A DNA stretch of 64,000 bases from Candidatus Brocadia sp. (GCA_021646415.1 SOEU01000006.1:109047-173046), one strand, 5' to 3'; shown: positions 34,217 to 44,255, numbered from the stretch's first letter. Notes: generated by a model from the letters alone, not told the origin. Translations and numbers: made by a program.

Positions 34217-34573
34217 TTATTGAGGAAGTGGCTTTATCTCATAATCATTATCCACGTCTACCAGCGCAAATTTCTGACAGCACAAAGAACAACGTTCTTC
34301 GTTTCCTACAGAGGGCATTTTTCCAAAACTGATCTCCCACCCGCACATGAGACAATAAAAACACACATCATGATTGTCCGATTCAATATCCCGAATAATT
34401 CTTCCAATAGCATCCTTGTGTCCTTTAGCCGCTCTCGCCAGATGTTGAAATGTTTCTTTTACCTTCACATCATTAGAAGTGGTGGCTAATTGGTTATATA
34501 AGTGTTCTTGTTCTTCTTCTATCTCAAAATCCGCTTCTAAGAATTCCAATACCGACCTATATCCCTCTCTCAT
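34217..34573 (-). CDS. Rubrerythrin-like protein with C-terminal two-CxxC ribbon
   Basis: A 118-residue protein. The ATG at 34573 follows GGGAG at six bases. A longer frame to 34669 would overlap the upstream gene and is rejected. It contains part of a ferritin-like helix pair (EIEEEQEHLYNQLAT, LARAAKGHKDAIGRI). A cysteine ribbon follows, CFYCLMCGWEISFG and CSLCC. Four helices and the usual ligands are not all visible, so the di-iron site is uncertain. The gene begins 16 bases after the 60-residue gene. Confidence 0.65.
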   Translation of the reverse strand: MREGYRSVLEFLEADFEIEEEQEHLYNQLATTSNDVKVKETFQHLARAAKGHKDAIGRIIRDIESDNHDVCFYCLMCGWEISFGKMPSVGNEERCSLCCQKFALVDVDNDYEIKPLPQ

Positions 34574-34589
34574 AAATTTCTCCCTGGTT

Positions 34590-34772
34590 TTAGGATAATC
34601 TGTTGAAATGGTCTTCCAATTCTGCCTTATGCCGAACCTCATTATGCAAAATTCCTTCAAGCAAGGCATTGATTTTGGGATCGCTTAACACCTTGATCTG
34701 ATCACTGTATCGTTCAATACCAAGTTCTTTCTTTTGTATTGCTAATTTTAGATTTTCGATGTCTTTGCTCAT
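34590..34772 (-). CDS. Half-size ferritin-like protein
   Basis: A 60-residue protein, MSKDIENLKLAIQKKELGIE, ending with EVRHKAELEDHFNRLS. It is one helix pair of the rubrerythrin fold with one Glu and one ExxH-like element (NEVRHKAEL). It could dimerise to build a four-helix site, or form a complex with the 118-residue product encoded just downstream. An AAGGA precedes the ATG. It is the first gene of the ferritin-like operon. Confidence 0.65.
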   Translation of the reverse strand: MSKDIENLKLAIQKKELGIERYSDQIKVLSDPKINALLEGILHNEVRHKAELEDHFNRLS

Positions 34773-35132
34773 TACTCAACGTTCCTTTCATAATTATGAT
34801 TATGAAGACAAACCTTTTCTGTTTTAGCCACTTACCTACGCGTGTCCTTATTGATCAATTATTATACCAAAGACACAATCTTTGGGGGAGGTGTATAAAT
34901 ATATCATAATTCCAATAATGGCAGGTTGTTATAAAAGCAACCACAAACAAAGAGTTTCCGTTATCGCGTATGTTTATCAAGAATCTTAGACCAGGAATCT
35001 ATATATTTAGATTTTCAGTCACTGGTTTTTGGTAGGAATAGCGATTTTTCTTTTGTGGGAAACAACAAAGGGGAAATTTGCCAGCGTATTGTCGTTGTTA
35101 CTGTGTGGCATTTTTCATTCACAAGCCACTAA
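34773..35132. other. Intergenic region 5' of the ferritin-like operon
   Basis: About 360 AT-rich bases between the first ferritin-like gene and the MBL-lipoprotein gene. It holds the operator-like repeat at 34867-34885. An 83-codon plus-strand frame starting at 35029 runs antisense to the MBL gene and is not credible. Nothing else was seen. Confidence 0.5.
34861..34885 (-). promoter_or_regulatory. Putative operator and -10 for the ferritin-like operon
   Basis: CCAAAGA (34867-34873) and TCTTTGG (34879-34885) form a perfect 7-base inverted repeat with a 5-base spacer. On the minus strand it is followed directly by TATAAT (34866-34861), about 90 bases before the first gene. No -35 match exists at the proper distance, which suggests a regulated promoter. 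Confidence 0.45.
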
Positions 35133-36200
35133 CTACTCGGTTTTTTCAACCAGTGGGAAACGCATCTGCGTAAAAGGCATTGGCATTTGCCACTGTGAAT
35201 CACCTGGCATAACTGATTCCAGACGCTTGATAAAGTTGTGTACGTTTGTGGTTCGCAAAGCTTTTACTGGTCTTTTCTGATTTCTGAAAAAGTCTTCCCA
35301 GTGCCCTAAAAGGATGTTCTTCGGTCGAATCGCCCTGATTATTCCTTCCGGGTATTCTTTTACTTGCGTAAAGGACGCTACGCAAAGAATGGCCAAATCC
35401 ACCCGCTTCAGGTCGTTTGCCGGTAAATCCGGTACAAAACCGAGTGGTGGCGTGCTTGCTGCATCCTGATAATGGACGCGGAATGCAATATTGCCCTGCT
35501 CATTAAGAAAATCGATAAGATAGGCGTACGTCCGACCTTCTACCCATCCAAACACCGTACGGGGAAGATGTTTCAGGTCCTTGTCGTAGGGTCCCTCTGG
35601 TAATAGCTTCATACCTGCAAAATGAGGGGCGTGTTCCGACTCAATAGGCATGAACCGGATAGTTCGGGACTTGTTATATATCCATTGCCCCGGAGTTTTG
35701 CCCTTTGCGGCATAGGTATCCACGGTAATAATACGGGATTTGTCAACTGCTGCAGCCATAATATGCCCCATGGTTTTGGAGCCATAAACTACTGAGTTCA
35801 ATGCGTATTTCCGCATCACATACGGTACATCCAATAGATGATCATAATGAGAATGGCCGACCAGAATTATTTCCACATCGTCAACCGGGGGAAGCAGGAG
35901 ATCCACAAGTTCCTCATTTGTCGTTAATTTGGTCATGGACAGTATTTTCAAGAGACTCGGATTGGTAATCGAGGGCGCCGTCATCAGGGCATTTTGGCCG
36001 TGCCGGAACAGATATCCGCCTACCCCAAGGTACTGAATGCTGATGATATTCTTTTCTTGCACTGGCATTTGAGATGTTTCTCGCCTTCCGTTATACATAG
36101 GCAAATGTCCGATCGAAGTATCACACCCGCTGAACACGATGTTAAGGCTAATCAGTATTACAAACGCACGGCATGTTATCTTAAAGCGAAATTCTTTCAT
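35133..36200 (-). CDS. Metallo-beta-lactamase-fold lipoprotein
   Basis: A 355-residue protein with a signal peptide and lipobox FSGC (Cys26), so it is exported and lipid-anchored. The MBL metal motif GHSHYDHLLDVP (HxHxDH), the later SEHAPHFAG and GHWEDFF histidines support a metal-dependent hydrolase in the UlaG/NAPE-PLD-like group. The substrate is unknown. Phospholipid or lactone hydrolysis are possibilities from the family. It is monocistronic. Confidence 0.78.
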   Translation of the reverse strand: MKEFRFKITCRAFVILISLNIVFSGCDTSIGHLPMYNGRRETSQMPVQEKNIISIQYLGVGGYLFRHGQNALMTAPSITNPSLLKILSMTKLTTNEELVDLLLPPVDDVEIILVGHSHYDHLLDVPYVMRKYALNSVVYGSKTMGHIMAAAVDKSRIITVDTYAAKGKTPGQWIYNKSRTIRFMPIESEHAPHFAGMKLLPEGPYDKDLKHLPRTVFGWVEGRTYAYLIDFLNEQGNIAFRVHYQDAASTPPLGFVPDLPANDLKRVDLAILCVASFTQVKEYPEGIIRAIRPKNILLGHWEDFFRNQKRPVKALRTTNVHNFIKRLESVMPGDSQWQMPMPFTQMRFPLVEKTE

Positions 36201-36244
36201 CCACCCCCCACAACATCGAATTCAAATAAATAATGAAAATTCCC

Positions 36245-36262
36245 AACCCGAACGAGTCGGAA
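36245..36262. repeat. 18-base dispersed repeat, copy 1
   Basis: AACCCGAACGAGTCGGAA occurs here and, identically, at 41950-41967. Both copies sit just past a gene and are followed by AT-rich low-complexity sequence. They bracket the hybrid-kinase/HD-GYP pair. Confidence 0.6.
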
Positions 36263-36376
36263 GTGTAAAATGAAAAATGCAAATTGCAAAGTTTATTTTG
36301 CATTTTTCAATTTACATTTTTCATTTTTCATTGAATTTTTGCTAAAAATGTCAAAATTATTTTTGGAAGATACTAA

Positions 36377-36411
36377 ATCCTGCAACAAGACTTCACCTTG
36401 TTTTGCAGGAT
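36377..36411. repeat. Long hairpin
   Basis: ATCCTGCAACAAG (36377-36389), a 7-base loop, then CTTGTTTTGCAGGAT (36397-36411) form a 13-pair stem with a 2-base bulge. It is not followed by a T run and lies between divergent genes, so a terminator role is unlikely. Confidence 0.55.
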
Positions 36412-36768
36412 GTAAGTTATACTATAGGATTTCATATTCTTTTTTATAACTATAAGTCTTTTATCCCGCATCCTCAAGGCAAATCTCAACGTCTACTGAA
36501 TTTGGACTACCCGGATGAATGAAATCTGACAATTTTACAGTTTTTATAAAATTAAAGAATGTTACATGGAGAAACACGTTTTTAAGGCCGGAGACAAAAA
36601 GTGGCCATCACATTTTGTCCTTGAAAAAAGATTTTGAAGCTGATATATATCGCTTACAGTTTGCAGTATACGGCAAAAATAGTGACGACTCTTGTGTATG
36701 CATGCCATCGATGATTTTTGTTGCCTGATTATTTTAACGTTAAGGAAGTTCAAACCAACTATGTAGCG

Positions 36769-36786
36769 GCAAGGCGCGCCTTGCCA
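36769..36786. repeat. Perfect 18-base palindrome
   Basis: GGCAAGGCGCGCCTTGCC is fully self-complementary. It is embedded in GTAGC...CACTAC, a form of palindromic repeat. A related but degraded element (GTAGGGGC...GCTCCTAC) lies at about 61250-61276. Confidence 0.65.
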
Positions 36787-36906
36787 CTACGGGTATAAAA
36801 ACCGCAAAAAGGCCCAATTTTAACAGCGTTAATTTGTATGCCGGTCGTGTACTAAACATTTGTTTAATCTGCGAAATACTTCTGACACAAATGTGGAAAT
36901 GCATCA

Positions 36907-39900
36907 ATGATAAGAAAATGCAAGTATTCGTTATCGACAAAGACATTCTTTGCGATTATCATTATACTCCTTCCGATATTTATCACTTTTTTCTGGCGGT
37001 ACTATAAAAGCAAGTGTCGTTTAGAAGAACAAGTACTGAGCAATCTGACCGTTATTGCAGAAGCCTATGAAGGACAGGTCTATCAATTTCTGGAGATGTC
37101 AAAACGGCGCGTCCAGGACTTTGCCAGTGATGGCCTTGTAAAGGCAACGCTCCACAAGAAAATCTACGGGAAAAAAATTTCAACCACTATCCTCAATAAA
37201 CACCTCCTTAAGAATAAACTCCCACTTGACAAGACCATACATACCATTCATGTCCTTTCCCTGGAAGGACGGGTTGTTGCTTCCACAAATCGTTTTGAAA
37301 TTGGTAAGGATGTTTCTAACGAGCTCTACTTTGTACAAGGAAAGGGCCGCGTAACAATCATAGAAAGTTATCAGGGAGACGAAGGATTGCCTGTGATTGC
37401 GGTTTCAGCCCCTGTTTTAGCGAGAACTACAAATAAACCTATCGGAGTAATTGTCAACTTCATCCGGATTGCAGAGCTTAATAAAATTTTATCCGGAGAA
37501 TATACCAGGGATATGGGTGCAATCTCCTGGAATAGAGGAAGATGGAGTACCATGGAGGTCTATTTGGTAGATAAAGAAAAACTCATGCTTACAGAATCCA
37601 TATTTATTGAGTCCGCTGCTTTAAGACAAAGAGTCGATACCCCTCCCGTGAGAGCATGTTTGGAGTTAAACAAAGAGATGTCCGGGTTTTATAAGGATTA
37701 CCGTGGTAAAGAGATTGCAGGTGCATCCATGTATATACCATCTATGAAATGGACACTCCTGGTTGAGATTGATAAGGCAGAGGTACTTGCTCCTATAAAA
37801 AATATTTTTGTGAATGCATGGATTACCGCGGTAGTTATTGTCGTGGTAATTGGCGTACTATTTATTGGTTTTGTAAAAAAGGTGGTAAGGCCCCTCCGTA
37901 CAATTTCCGATGCTGCAAAGGATATCGCAGCGGGAAATTTTGGTAGTATCATTCCGGTTCAAGCGAGAGATGAGATCGGGCGGCTTTGCGAGTCGTTTAA
38001 TACTATGTCCAGAGATATTAAAACCAGAACGATGGCGCTTGTGAAGAGCGAGGCCAGTCTTGCCGAGGCGCAAGGAATTGCTCACCTTGGAAACTGGGAG
38101 TGGAATATTGTGAAAAATGAGGTGTTCTGGAGTGACGAGATTTACCGAATCTATGGTTTCGCGCCACACGAATTTGCCGTTACCTATGAGTTTTTTTTCA
38201 ATTGCGTTCACCCTGACGATCGGGAATTTGTAAAAAAATCCGTTGAAGATGCCTTGTCTGGAAAAAAATCTTACGACATTGACTTCCGCATAATTTGCAA
38301 AGATGGGGCAGTGCGCCATGTTCATAAAAAGGCTGTAGTTGTGCTTGACGAAACGGGAAAGGCCGTTCGGATGGTTGGAACGGTACAGGATATTACTGAG
38401 CGCAAGCAACTCGAAGAGGAAATGCATTTTTTGCAGACAATGGTTCTGGAAGTCAGCGCCTCCGGAGATTTACACGAAGCCCTGGTTGTTGCAATACAGA
38501 AGATATGTGACATGACCGGTTGGGTGTATGGCGAGGCGTGGATTTGCAATCCGGAAAATACCCTCTTGATGCGCAATCATGCATTTTATAGCAGAAGAGA
38601 AGAGTTAGAGAGGTTCAGTACCTTTTCCAATGGGGTTACTTTTCCAATGGGAGTAGGGCTTCCCGGTCGTGCATGGGCCATGAAACAGCCGATGTGGATA
38701 CAGGATGTTACACGTGATCCAGACTACCAACGGGCGCAGATTGCAAGAGACGTTGGGCTGAAGATGGGGGTCGCCTTTCCTATCATTAGTGACAATGAAG
38801 TGATCACTGTTATTGTCTTCTATAAATTAGAGGCGGAAAAAAGGGATGAGCGGCTGGTTAGAATTGTTTTAACAGCGGTAACGCAATTGGGGCAGGTTAT
38901 CAAACGCAAGCGGGCAGAAGATGCCCTTCGATTGAGTGAGGAAAGATTGCGATCTATCCTTGATAATACCTCTTCAATTGTCTATGTTAAGGACCTGTTT
39001 GGCCAATATGTCTTTGCCAATAAACGATTTAAGAGATTACATCTCATAGCAGGAGAAAAAGGCAAGACAGACTATGACTTATGGTCAAAGGAAATGGCTG
39101 ATGCGTTTCGGACAAATGATAAAAAAGTACTTGAAGCGAAAATTCCTATGGAGTTTGATGAAACGGTGCCGCAAAAGGATGGGTTGCACACGTATATTTC
39201 TGTAAAGTTTCCGCTTTTCGATTCAACCGGGGCTATTTACGCAGTTTGTGGCATTTCCACGGATATCACAGAGCGTAAACATATGGAAGAACAACTACAA
39301 AAATTATCCTGTGCCGTTGAGCAAAGTCCAAGCACGGTTATTATTACTGACACAAAAGGAAACATTCAATACGTTAATCCGAAGTTTACCCAATTAACAG
39401 GTTATACACCTGAAGAAGTTATCGGGAAAAATCCCCGTATCTTAAAATCAGGTAAGGCATCACCCGATGAATACAAAGAGCTATGGGATGCGATTACCTC
39501 TGGACGCGAATGGTCGGGAGAGATTATAAATAAGAAAAAGGGTGGAGAATTTTACTGGGAACTCATGAGTATTTCACCCATAAAAGATGCGCGGGGAGTG
39601 ATTACGAATTTTCTTAAAGTCGCTGAAGATATTACAGAAATTAAACAAGCGGATGAGGAGAAAGAAAAACTGAGAGAACAACTTTATCATGCCCAAAAAA
39701 TGGAAGCCGTTGGTCAGCTTGCGGGAGGAATTGCCCACGACTTTAATAACATACTGACCGCAATTGTGGGATACGGAGAATTATTACAAATGGAAATGAA
39801 GGCCGATGGTCTATCAGGAGTTTATGTTCAAAAGATACTTACGTCAGCGAGAAGGGCCACGAAATTAACACAGGGACTCCTTACATTTAGCAGAAAAAAT

Positions 39901-40815
39901 ATAACCGATCAAAAACCGATAAAATTGCACAAGCTGATAAAAGATATAGAAAACCTCTTAATAAGGCTCATTCGGGAGAATATTGAACTCAGGGTAATTC
40001 TTTCCGATAAGGACATTACGATAATGGCAGACAGCGGTCAGCTCGAGCAAGTTTTTATGAATCTTACCACAAATGCAAGTGATGCCATGCCTGCTGGCGG
40101 CATCATAATCTTGAGCACGGATGTGCTGGAATTGGATAAAGAATTTATAAAGACGCACGGTTATGGCAAGCCAGGAATGTATGCCCTCATATCTTTTTCG
40201 GATACGGGCGTAGGTATGGATGAGACGACCAAAAAAAGGGCCTTTGAACCATTCTTTACCACCAAGGAAGTGGGAAAAGGCACAGGTCTTGGACTTGCGA
40301 TTGTATATGGGATAATCAAACAACATAATGGCTACATAAATGTCTATAGCGAACCTGGCAAAGGCACAACGTTCCGGATATATTTGCCATTAATCGAATC
40401 TACCAATGAGGAGGCAAAATCAGAAATGACTGCTAGTGTATCTGGTGGCACGGAAACGATACTCATCGCAGAGGACGAAACAGAAGTAAGGGAACTCACC
40501 AAAACGTTGCTCATCGGGTTTGGTTATAAGGTCATAGATGCGGCAGACGGAGAAGATGCAATACGTAAATTTGTTGAAAACAAAGAAACCATCGATCTTA
40601 TTGTATTAGATGCTATAATGCCAAAAAAGAATGGCAGAGAGGTATACGAGGCAATACGAAATGTAAAACCAGAGATTAAAACCATTTTCGTAAGTGGTTA
40701 TGGCGGTGATATTATTCAGGAAAATGGCCTCTTTGAAAAGGGATTAATCTTTATCCCGAAACCTATTTCCCCAACAAAATTTTTGAAAAAGGTAAGACAA
40801 GTGCTGGATAAATAA
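36907..40815 (+). CDS. Hybrid sensor histidine kinase (Cache-HAMP-PAS-GAF-PAS-PAS-HisKA-HATPase-REC)
   Basis: A 1302-residue membrane kinase. Helix 1 (11-30) and helix 2 (303-324) flank a large extracytoplasmic Cache-like sensor (38-300). A HAMP domain (325-376), a PAS (about 384-500), a GAF (about 510-680) and two more PAS domains (about 690-930, one with TDTKGNIQYVNPKFTQLTGY) follow. The HisKA is AGGIAHDFNNILTAIVGYGE, the ATPase has MNLTTNASDAMP and GKGTGLGLAIVYGII, and the C-terminal receiver has Asp in LIVLDAIMPKKNG. It can therefore relay phosphate internally. The next gene, 18 bases on, encodes an HD-GYP response regulator, the likely partner. The signal is unknown. Confidence 0.93.
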   Translation: MIRKCKYSLSTKTFFAIIIILLPIFITFFWRYYKSKCRLEEQVLSNLTVIAEAYEGQVYQFLEMSKRRVQDFASDGLVKATLHKKIYGKKISTTILNKHLLKNKLPLDKTIHTIHVLSLEGRVVASTNRFEIGKDVSNELYFVQGKGRVTIIESYQGDEGLPVIAVSAPVLARTTNKPIGVIVNFIRIAELNKILSGEYTRDMGAISWNRGRWSTMEVYLVDKEKLMLTESIFIESAALRQRVDTPPVRACLELNKEMSGFYKDYRGKEIAGASMYIPSMKWTLLVEIDKAEVLAPIKNIFVNAWITAVVIVVVIGVLFIGFVKKVVRPLRTISDAAKDIAAGNFGSIIPVQARDEIGRLCESFNTMSRDIKTRTMALVKSEASLAEAQGIAHLGNWEWNIVKNEVFWSDEIYRIYGFAPHEFAVTYEFFFNCVHPDDREFVKKSVEDALSGKKSYDIDFRIICKDGAVRHVHKKAVVVLDETGKAVRMVGTVQDITERKQLEEEMHFLQTMVLEVSASGDLHEALVVAIQKICDMTGWVYGEAWICNPENTLLMRNHAFYSRREELERFSTFSNGVTFPMGVGLPGRAWAMKQPMWIQDVTRDPDYQRAQIARDVGLKMGVAFPIISDNEVITVIVFYKLEAEKRDERLVRIVLTAVTQLGQVIKRKRAEDALRLSEERLRSILDNTSSIVYVKDLFGQYVFANKRFKRLHLIAGEKGKTDYDLWSKEMADAFRTNDKKVLEAKIPMEFDETVPQKDGLHTYISVKFPLFDSTGAIYAVCGISTDITERKHMEEQLQKLSCAVEQSPSTVIITDTKGNIQYVNPKFTQLTGYTPEEVIGKNPRILKSGKASPDEYKELWDAITSGREWSGEIINKKKGGEFYWELMSISPIKDARGVITNFLKVAEDITEIKQADEEKEKLREQLYHAQKMEAVGQLAGGIAHDFNNILTAIVGYGELLQMEMKADGLSGVYVQKILTSARRATKLTQGLLTFSRKNITDQKPIKLHKLIKDIENLLIRLIRENIELRVILSDKDITIMADSGQLEQVFMNLTTNASDAMPAGGIIILSTDVLELDKEFIKTHGYGKPGMYALISFSDTGVGMDETTKKRAFEPFFTTKEVGKGTGLGLAIVYGIIKQHNGYINVYSEPGKGTTFRIYLPLIESTNEEAKSEMTASVSGGTETILIAEDETEVRELTKTLLIGFGYKVIDAADGEDAIRKFVENKETIDLIVLDAIMPKKNGREVYEAIRNVKPEIKTIFVSGYGGDIIQENGLFEKGLIFIPKPISPTKFLKKVRQVLDK

Positions 40816-40833
40816 ATTGAGGGACTACGAAAA

Positions 40834-41943
40834 ATGAAATCAGCATATGAAATCAATTTGCCAGTAACATATCATTCACAATCCACAATTCTCATTGTCG
40901 ACGATGACCCTTACGTTCTTGACTCTCTCTCATTACTGATGAGTAAGCATGGCTATGCAGTTTTTTCTTGCCTGGATGTTAAAGAAGCTATGTATAAATT
41001 GCAGACAACTGGAATTGACGTGGTGTTAACGGACGTTAATATGCCGGAGGTTTCAGGGATTGAACTGCTTGAAATAGTCCATGACCGTTATCCGGCAATA
41101 CCGGTAATTTTGATGACTGCATATGCTGAACTGGACATAGCAATTGACGCAATAAAAAAAGGCGTCTTTGACTTTATCATCAAGCCGTATAAAACTGATT
41201 ATCTTCTCTATGCAATAGAAAAGGCAATTCGATACAGCAAACTTTTACAAATAGAAAAGAATTACCACCGGATGCTCGAAGATACAGTAAAGAAAAAGAC
41301 GAAGGAATTATCGGATGCCCTGGTAACGATTAAAAGTATGAGCAAAGAGGTAATTCAGCGCTTGTCATCTGCGGCTGAATTCAAGGATACAGAGACTGGC
41401 GCCCACATTTCAAGGATCGGACGCTATTCGCAAAAGATTGCTCAGACCATGAATATGCCGATGGATTTCGTTGAAACAATAATATTTGCGAGTCCTATGC
41501 ATGATATCGGTAAAATAGGCATACCCGATAGCATACTTTTAAAATCAGGCCCTCTTACCCCAGCAGAATTTGAGATTATGAAGACACATACAAGAATAGG
41601 AGAGAAAATACTTTCAGGTTCATCACATCACGATATCCAAATGTCGGCATCGATTGCCTTAAATCATCATGAGAAGTGGGATGGTACGGGATACCCGAGA
41701 GGATTGAAAGGAGACGAGATACCGGTCGAGGGCAGGATAGTAATGCTTTGTGACCAGTATGATGCATTGCGGAGTGAAAGGCCATACAAGCCGTCTTTAA
41801 GCCATAAGGAGGCTTTTGAAATAATAACCAAAGGAGACGGCAGGACAAAGCCAGAACACTTCGACCTAAAGGTATTGAGCGCATTTATTGCGGTTGCCCC
41901 AAGTTTTGAAGAGATATTCATAACCTGTGAGGGCAAACCTTAA
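40834..41943 (+). CDS. HD-GYP response regulator (RpfG-like)
   Basis: A 369-residue protein. Residues 18-135 are a receiver domain ([25 protein letters not shown] with the phospho-Asp, and a Lys in FIIKPYK). Residues about 170-340 are an HD-GYP domain with [10 protein letters not shown] and [17 protein letters not shown]. These enzymes break down cyclic di-GMP. The distance of 18 bases from the hybrid kinase indicates one operon and probably one signal path, from the extracytoplasmic signal to lower c-di-GMP. The output process is not shown. Confidence 0.93.
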   Translation: MKSAYEINLPVTYHSQSTILIVDDDPYVLDSLSLLMSKHGYAVFSCLDVKEAMYKLQTTGIDVVLTDVNMPEVSGIELLEIVHDRYPAIPVILMTAYAELDIAIDAIKKGVFDFIIKPYKTDYLLYAIEKAIRYSKLLQIEKNYHRMLEDTVKKKTKELSDALVTIKSMSKEVIQRLSSAAEFKDTETGAHISRIGRYSQKIAQTMNMPMDFVETIIFASPMHDIGKIGIPDSILLKSGPLTPAEFEIMKTHTRIGEKILSGSSHHDIQMSASIALNHHEKWDGTGYPRGLKGDEIPVEGRIVMLCDQYDALRSERPYKPSLSHKEAFEIITKGDGRTKPEHFDLKVLSAFIAVAPSFEEIFITCEGKP

Positions 41944-41949
41944 ACACCT

Positions 41950-41967
41950 AACCCGAACGAGTCGGAA
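41950..41967. repeat. 18-base dispersed repeat, copy 2
   Basis: Identical to 36245-36262. Two short palindromes follow, AATCCTGTCAGGATT (42001-42015) and AACCCCGACAGGGTT (42019-42033). They mark a repeat-rich gap between the HD-GYP gene and dinB. Confidence 0.6.
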
Positions 41968-42117
41968 AGGACAAAATCCGAAGCACGAAATTCGTGAGTC
42001 AATCCTGTCAGGATTTTAAACCCCGACAGGGTTAATTTGTCCATAATCTTTGCTCCTCTGAGGCTATTCTGAAAAACCTGACTCATTTGTGAAGATAAAT
42101 TGCATATAAAGTATTTG

Positions 42118-43179
42118 ATGAAGCTGATCCTTCATATCGACATGGATGCATTTTTTGCAGCAGTTGAGCAAAAGAGAAATCCGGAACTGATAGGGAAACC
42201 TCTTGTAATTGGAGGCAGCGGCGATCCCACCCAAAGGGGCGTAGTATCCACAGCGTCCTATGAAGCCAGAAAATATGGGATACATTCCGCAATGCCGTTA
42301 AGAATTGCATACAAACTCTGTCCCCATGCCGTTTTTCTCCCCGTGGATTATGAGGAGTATTCAAGGGTATCTGAAAGAATAAAAGACATCCTGAAAATAT
42401 TCTGCCCAATAATGCAAGATGTCGGAATCGACGAAGCATTCCTTGATATATCCCAAATAGACAAGCCAGCAGAGGAGATTGCAAAAGAAATCAAAACGAA
42501 GATCAAACAGGAGACAGGTCTTACCTGTTCTATAGGAATAGCCCCCAATAAGCTCCTCTCAAAGATTGCCTCTGACATGCAAAAACCCGATGGGCTTACC
42601 ATAATTACAGAGAATGATATAGAAAGCCGTATATGGCCATTACTTGTCAGAAAACTCTGGGGCGTGGGACCAAAAACAGAGGCCTATTTAAAGGAAATGG
42701 GTATTGAAACCATCGGACATCTAGCTTCATTACCAATGGATACCCTTGTTGAGAGATTTGGAAATTCTCACGGAACATATCTTTATGAGGCATCGAGGGG
42801 AATAGATGAGAGCCCTCTTATTACCCACTGGGAGCCAAAATCCACGAGCAGGGAAGTTACCTTTCAGAGTGATACGGACGATTGGCAGGTCATAGCCAGG
42901 ACCCTTGCAGGACTCACGAGGGAGGTTGCGAACGATATGAAGCAGACTGGCTATAAGGGCAGGACTGTTACTGTGAAGGTGAGATTTAGTGATTTTGAAA
43001 CCCACACTAGGGCAAAAACCCTTACAGAGCCCACAAACGCCGTAAATGAGATAAGAACGGCTGCCTTTGATTGTCTAAAGAGGTTTGAACTGAGAAAGAA
43101 GGTCAGGCTTATAGGCGTGAGGGTGGGAGGATTGGAAAAAGGTATAAATATGGACACGAATCCAAGTAACTGGCGCTGA
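42118..43179 (+). CDS. dinB: DNA polymerase IV
   Basis: A 353-residue Y-family polymerase. The ATG at 42118 gives the family N-terminus MKLILHIDMDAFFAAVEQ. A TTG six codons earlier is less likely, though the ribosome site is weak for both. Catalytic carboxylates are in HIDMD and GIDEAFLDIS. The steric-gate, thumb (LWGVGPKTEAYL) and little-finger regions are present. It copies past damaged bases at low fidelity. It is not followed by the usual beta-clamp motif that I can be sure of; the C-terminus ends in TNPSNWR. No LexA-type box was recognised. Confidence 0.93.
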   Translation: MKLILHIDMDAFFAAVEQKRNPELIGKPLVIGGSGDPTQRGVVSTASYEARKYGIHSAMPLRIAYKLCPHAVFLPVDYEEYSRVSERIKDILKIFCPIMQDVGIDEAFLDISQIDKPAEEIAKEIKTKIKQETGLTCSIGIAPNKLLSKIASDMQKPDGLTIITENDIESRIWPLLVRKLWGVGPKTEAYLKEMGIETIGHLASLPMDTLVERFGNSHGTYLYEASRGIDESPLITHWEPKSTSREVTFQSDTDDWQVIARTLAGLTREVANDMKQTGYKGRTVTVKVRFSDFETHTRAKTLTEPTNAVNEIRTAAFDCLKRFELRKKVRLIGVRVGGLEKGINMDTNPSNWR

Positions 43180-43618
43180 TTTCGGCCGGCAATTTTAAAA
43201 TCGCACGGATGCGATCAGAAACACAAGGTCTAAACATCGCTTTTCTGATGATGGATATAAAGGTCATTTGCTTGTATTAAGAGCAGATAAAAATTACAAA
43301 ATAATGTAATGTGCTCAAAACCCGCAAAACCACTGCCAGCAACTGTTGATTTTATTGGTAAAATTGTGAAGACACTTCTCCCTAACCCGCTCGCTATTTT
43401 CAATCTTCTTATTCTCCTTATTGACGGTACAGACGCGACTTTTTCTTGATCTTAAATTAATTCCGCAGTAATATTACATGAGGCACTTCCATTTAAACGT
43501 GTTCCTAACCGGTTCAGAAATGGGTTGTGGGTCCTGTTTCAAATACTTTCTGATAGATTTCTTTTTTCTCTCAGGAAATTGATAATAATTTCAATGCTGT
43601 CAGTTTACATTTTAAAAA
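43180..43618. other. Intergenic region after dinB with a doubtful small ORF
   Basis: A 440-base gap. A 46-codon frame (43309-43449) reads MCSKPAKPLPATVDFIGKIV and continues with a hydrophobic stretch (LAIFNLLILLI), but has no ribosome site. It could be the beginning of a lost membrane transporter. Nothing else was seen. Confidence 0.35.
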
Positions 43619-44255
43619 ATGAGTACTTATAAAAACAATGTCGTCTGGATTACGGGGGCTTCGTCGGGAATAGGTAAGGCTCTTGCGTACGAATTTTCGG
43701 GAGAAGGGGAGAAACTCGTTCTTTCTGCCAGAAGAGAATCTGAATTACAAAGGGTAAAACAAAACTGTGCCGATAACAAAGAAAACGTATTGGTTTTACC
43801 ATTGGACCTAACAGACACAATTCAGGTACATAAAAAAGTGGAACACGTGTTACAGCATTTTGGGTAAGGTCGGTACGCCTCTGCGTTCAGCCTATTCTGC
43901 CTCCAAGCATGCACTTCATGGGTTCTTCGATTCCCTGAGAGCAGAAATTTGGAAAGACAATATTCACGTAACTATTATTTGCCTGGGCTATATCAGAACG
44001 AACGTATCCTTAAATGCACTAACGGAAAAAGGAGAAAAATATAATAAAATGGACGACGGGCAGTTAAAAGGAATGGATTCGAAACAATGCGCAAGACAAA
44101 TTCTTAATGCTATCAAAAGTAAAAAAAAGGAAGTATTGATTGGCAAAAAAGAAATCCTGGCTGTTTATGTAAAACGCTTTTTCCCATCAACATTCTCAAA
44201 GATAATAAGAACTGCGAGCAGCAGAGGCAGGCAAAAGGAAGGAAAAACGTTGTGA
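43619..44255 (+). pseudogene. SDR-family dehydrogenase gene with an internal deletion
   Basis: The first part (43619-43867) begins MSTYKNNVVWITGASSGIGK, a normal Rossmann cofactor site, and runs to VLQHFG, then stops. The second part, in another frame from about 43862, reads GKVGTPLRSAYSASKHALHG and continues to a normal SDR end. Between FG and GTPLRSAYSASK intact relatives have about 65 residues, including the NNAG motif and the catalytic Ser. A deletion has joined the two, shifted the frame and left only YSASK of the active site. Its stop overlaps the next gene's GTG, so it may still serve as a leader for that operon. Confidence 0.85.

Larger units (their letters stand above)
36201..36906. 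other. Repeat-rich intergenic region 5' of the hybrid kinase
   Basis: About 700 bases with no credible gene; the small frames at 36519 and 36562 are antisense to each other. It holds an 18-base repeat (36245-36262) also found at 41950, AT-rich inverted repeats around 36270-36335 with the word GAAAAATGCAAATTGCA that recurs at 61229, a long hairpin (36377-36411) and the palindrome at 36769. Insertions of short repeats seem to have built it. Confidence 0.55.

Noticed and set aside
34574..34669. A longer start for the 118-residue rubrerythrin-like gene
   Set aside because: It would overlap the 60-residue gene in another frame, and only the ATG at 34573 has a proper ribosome site.
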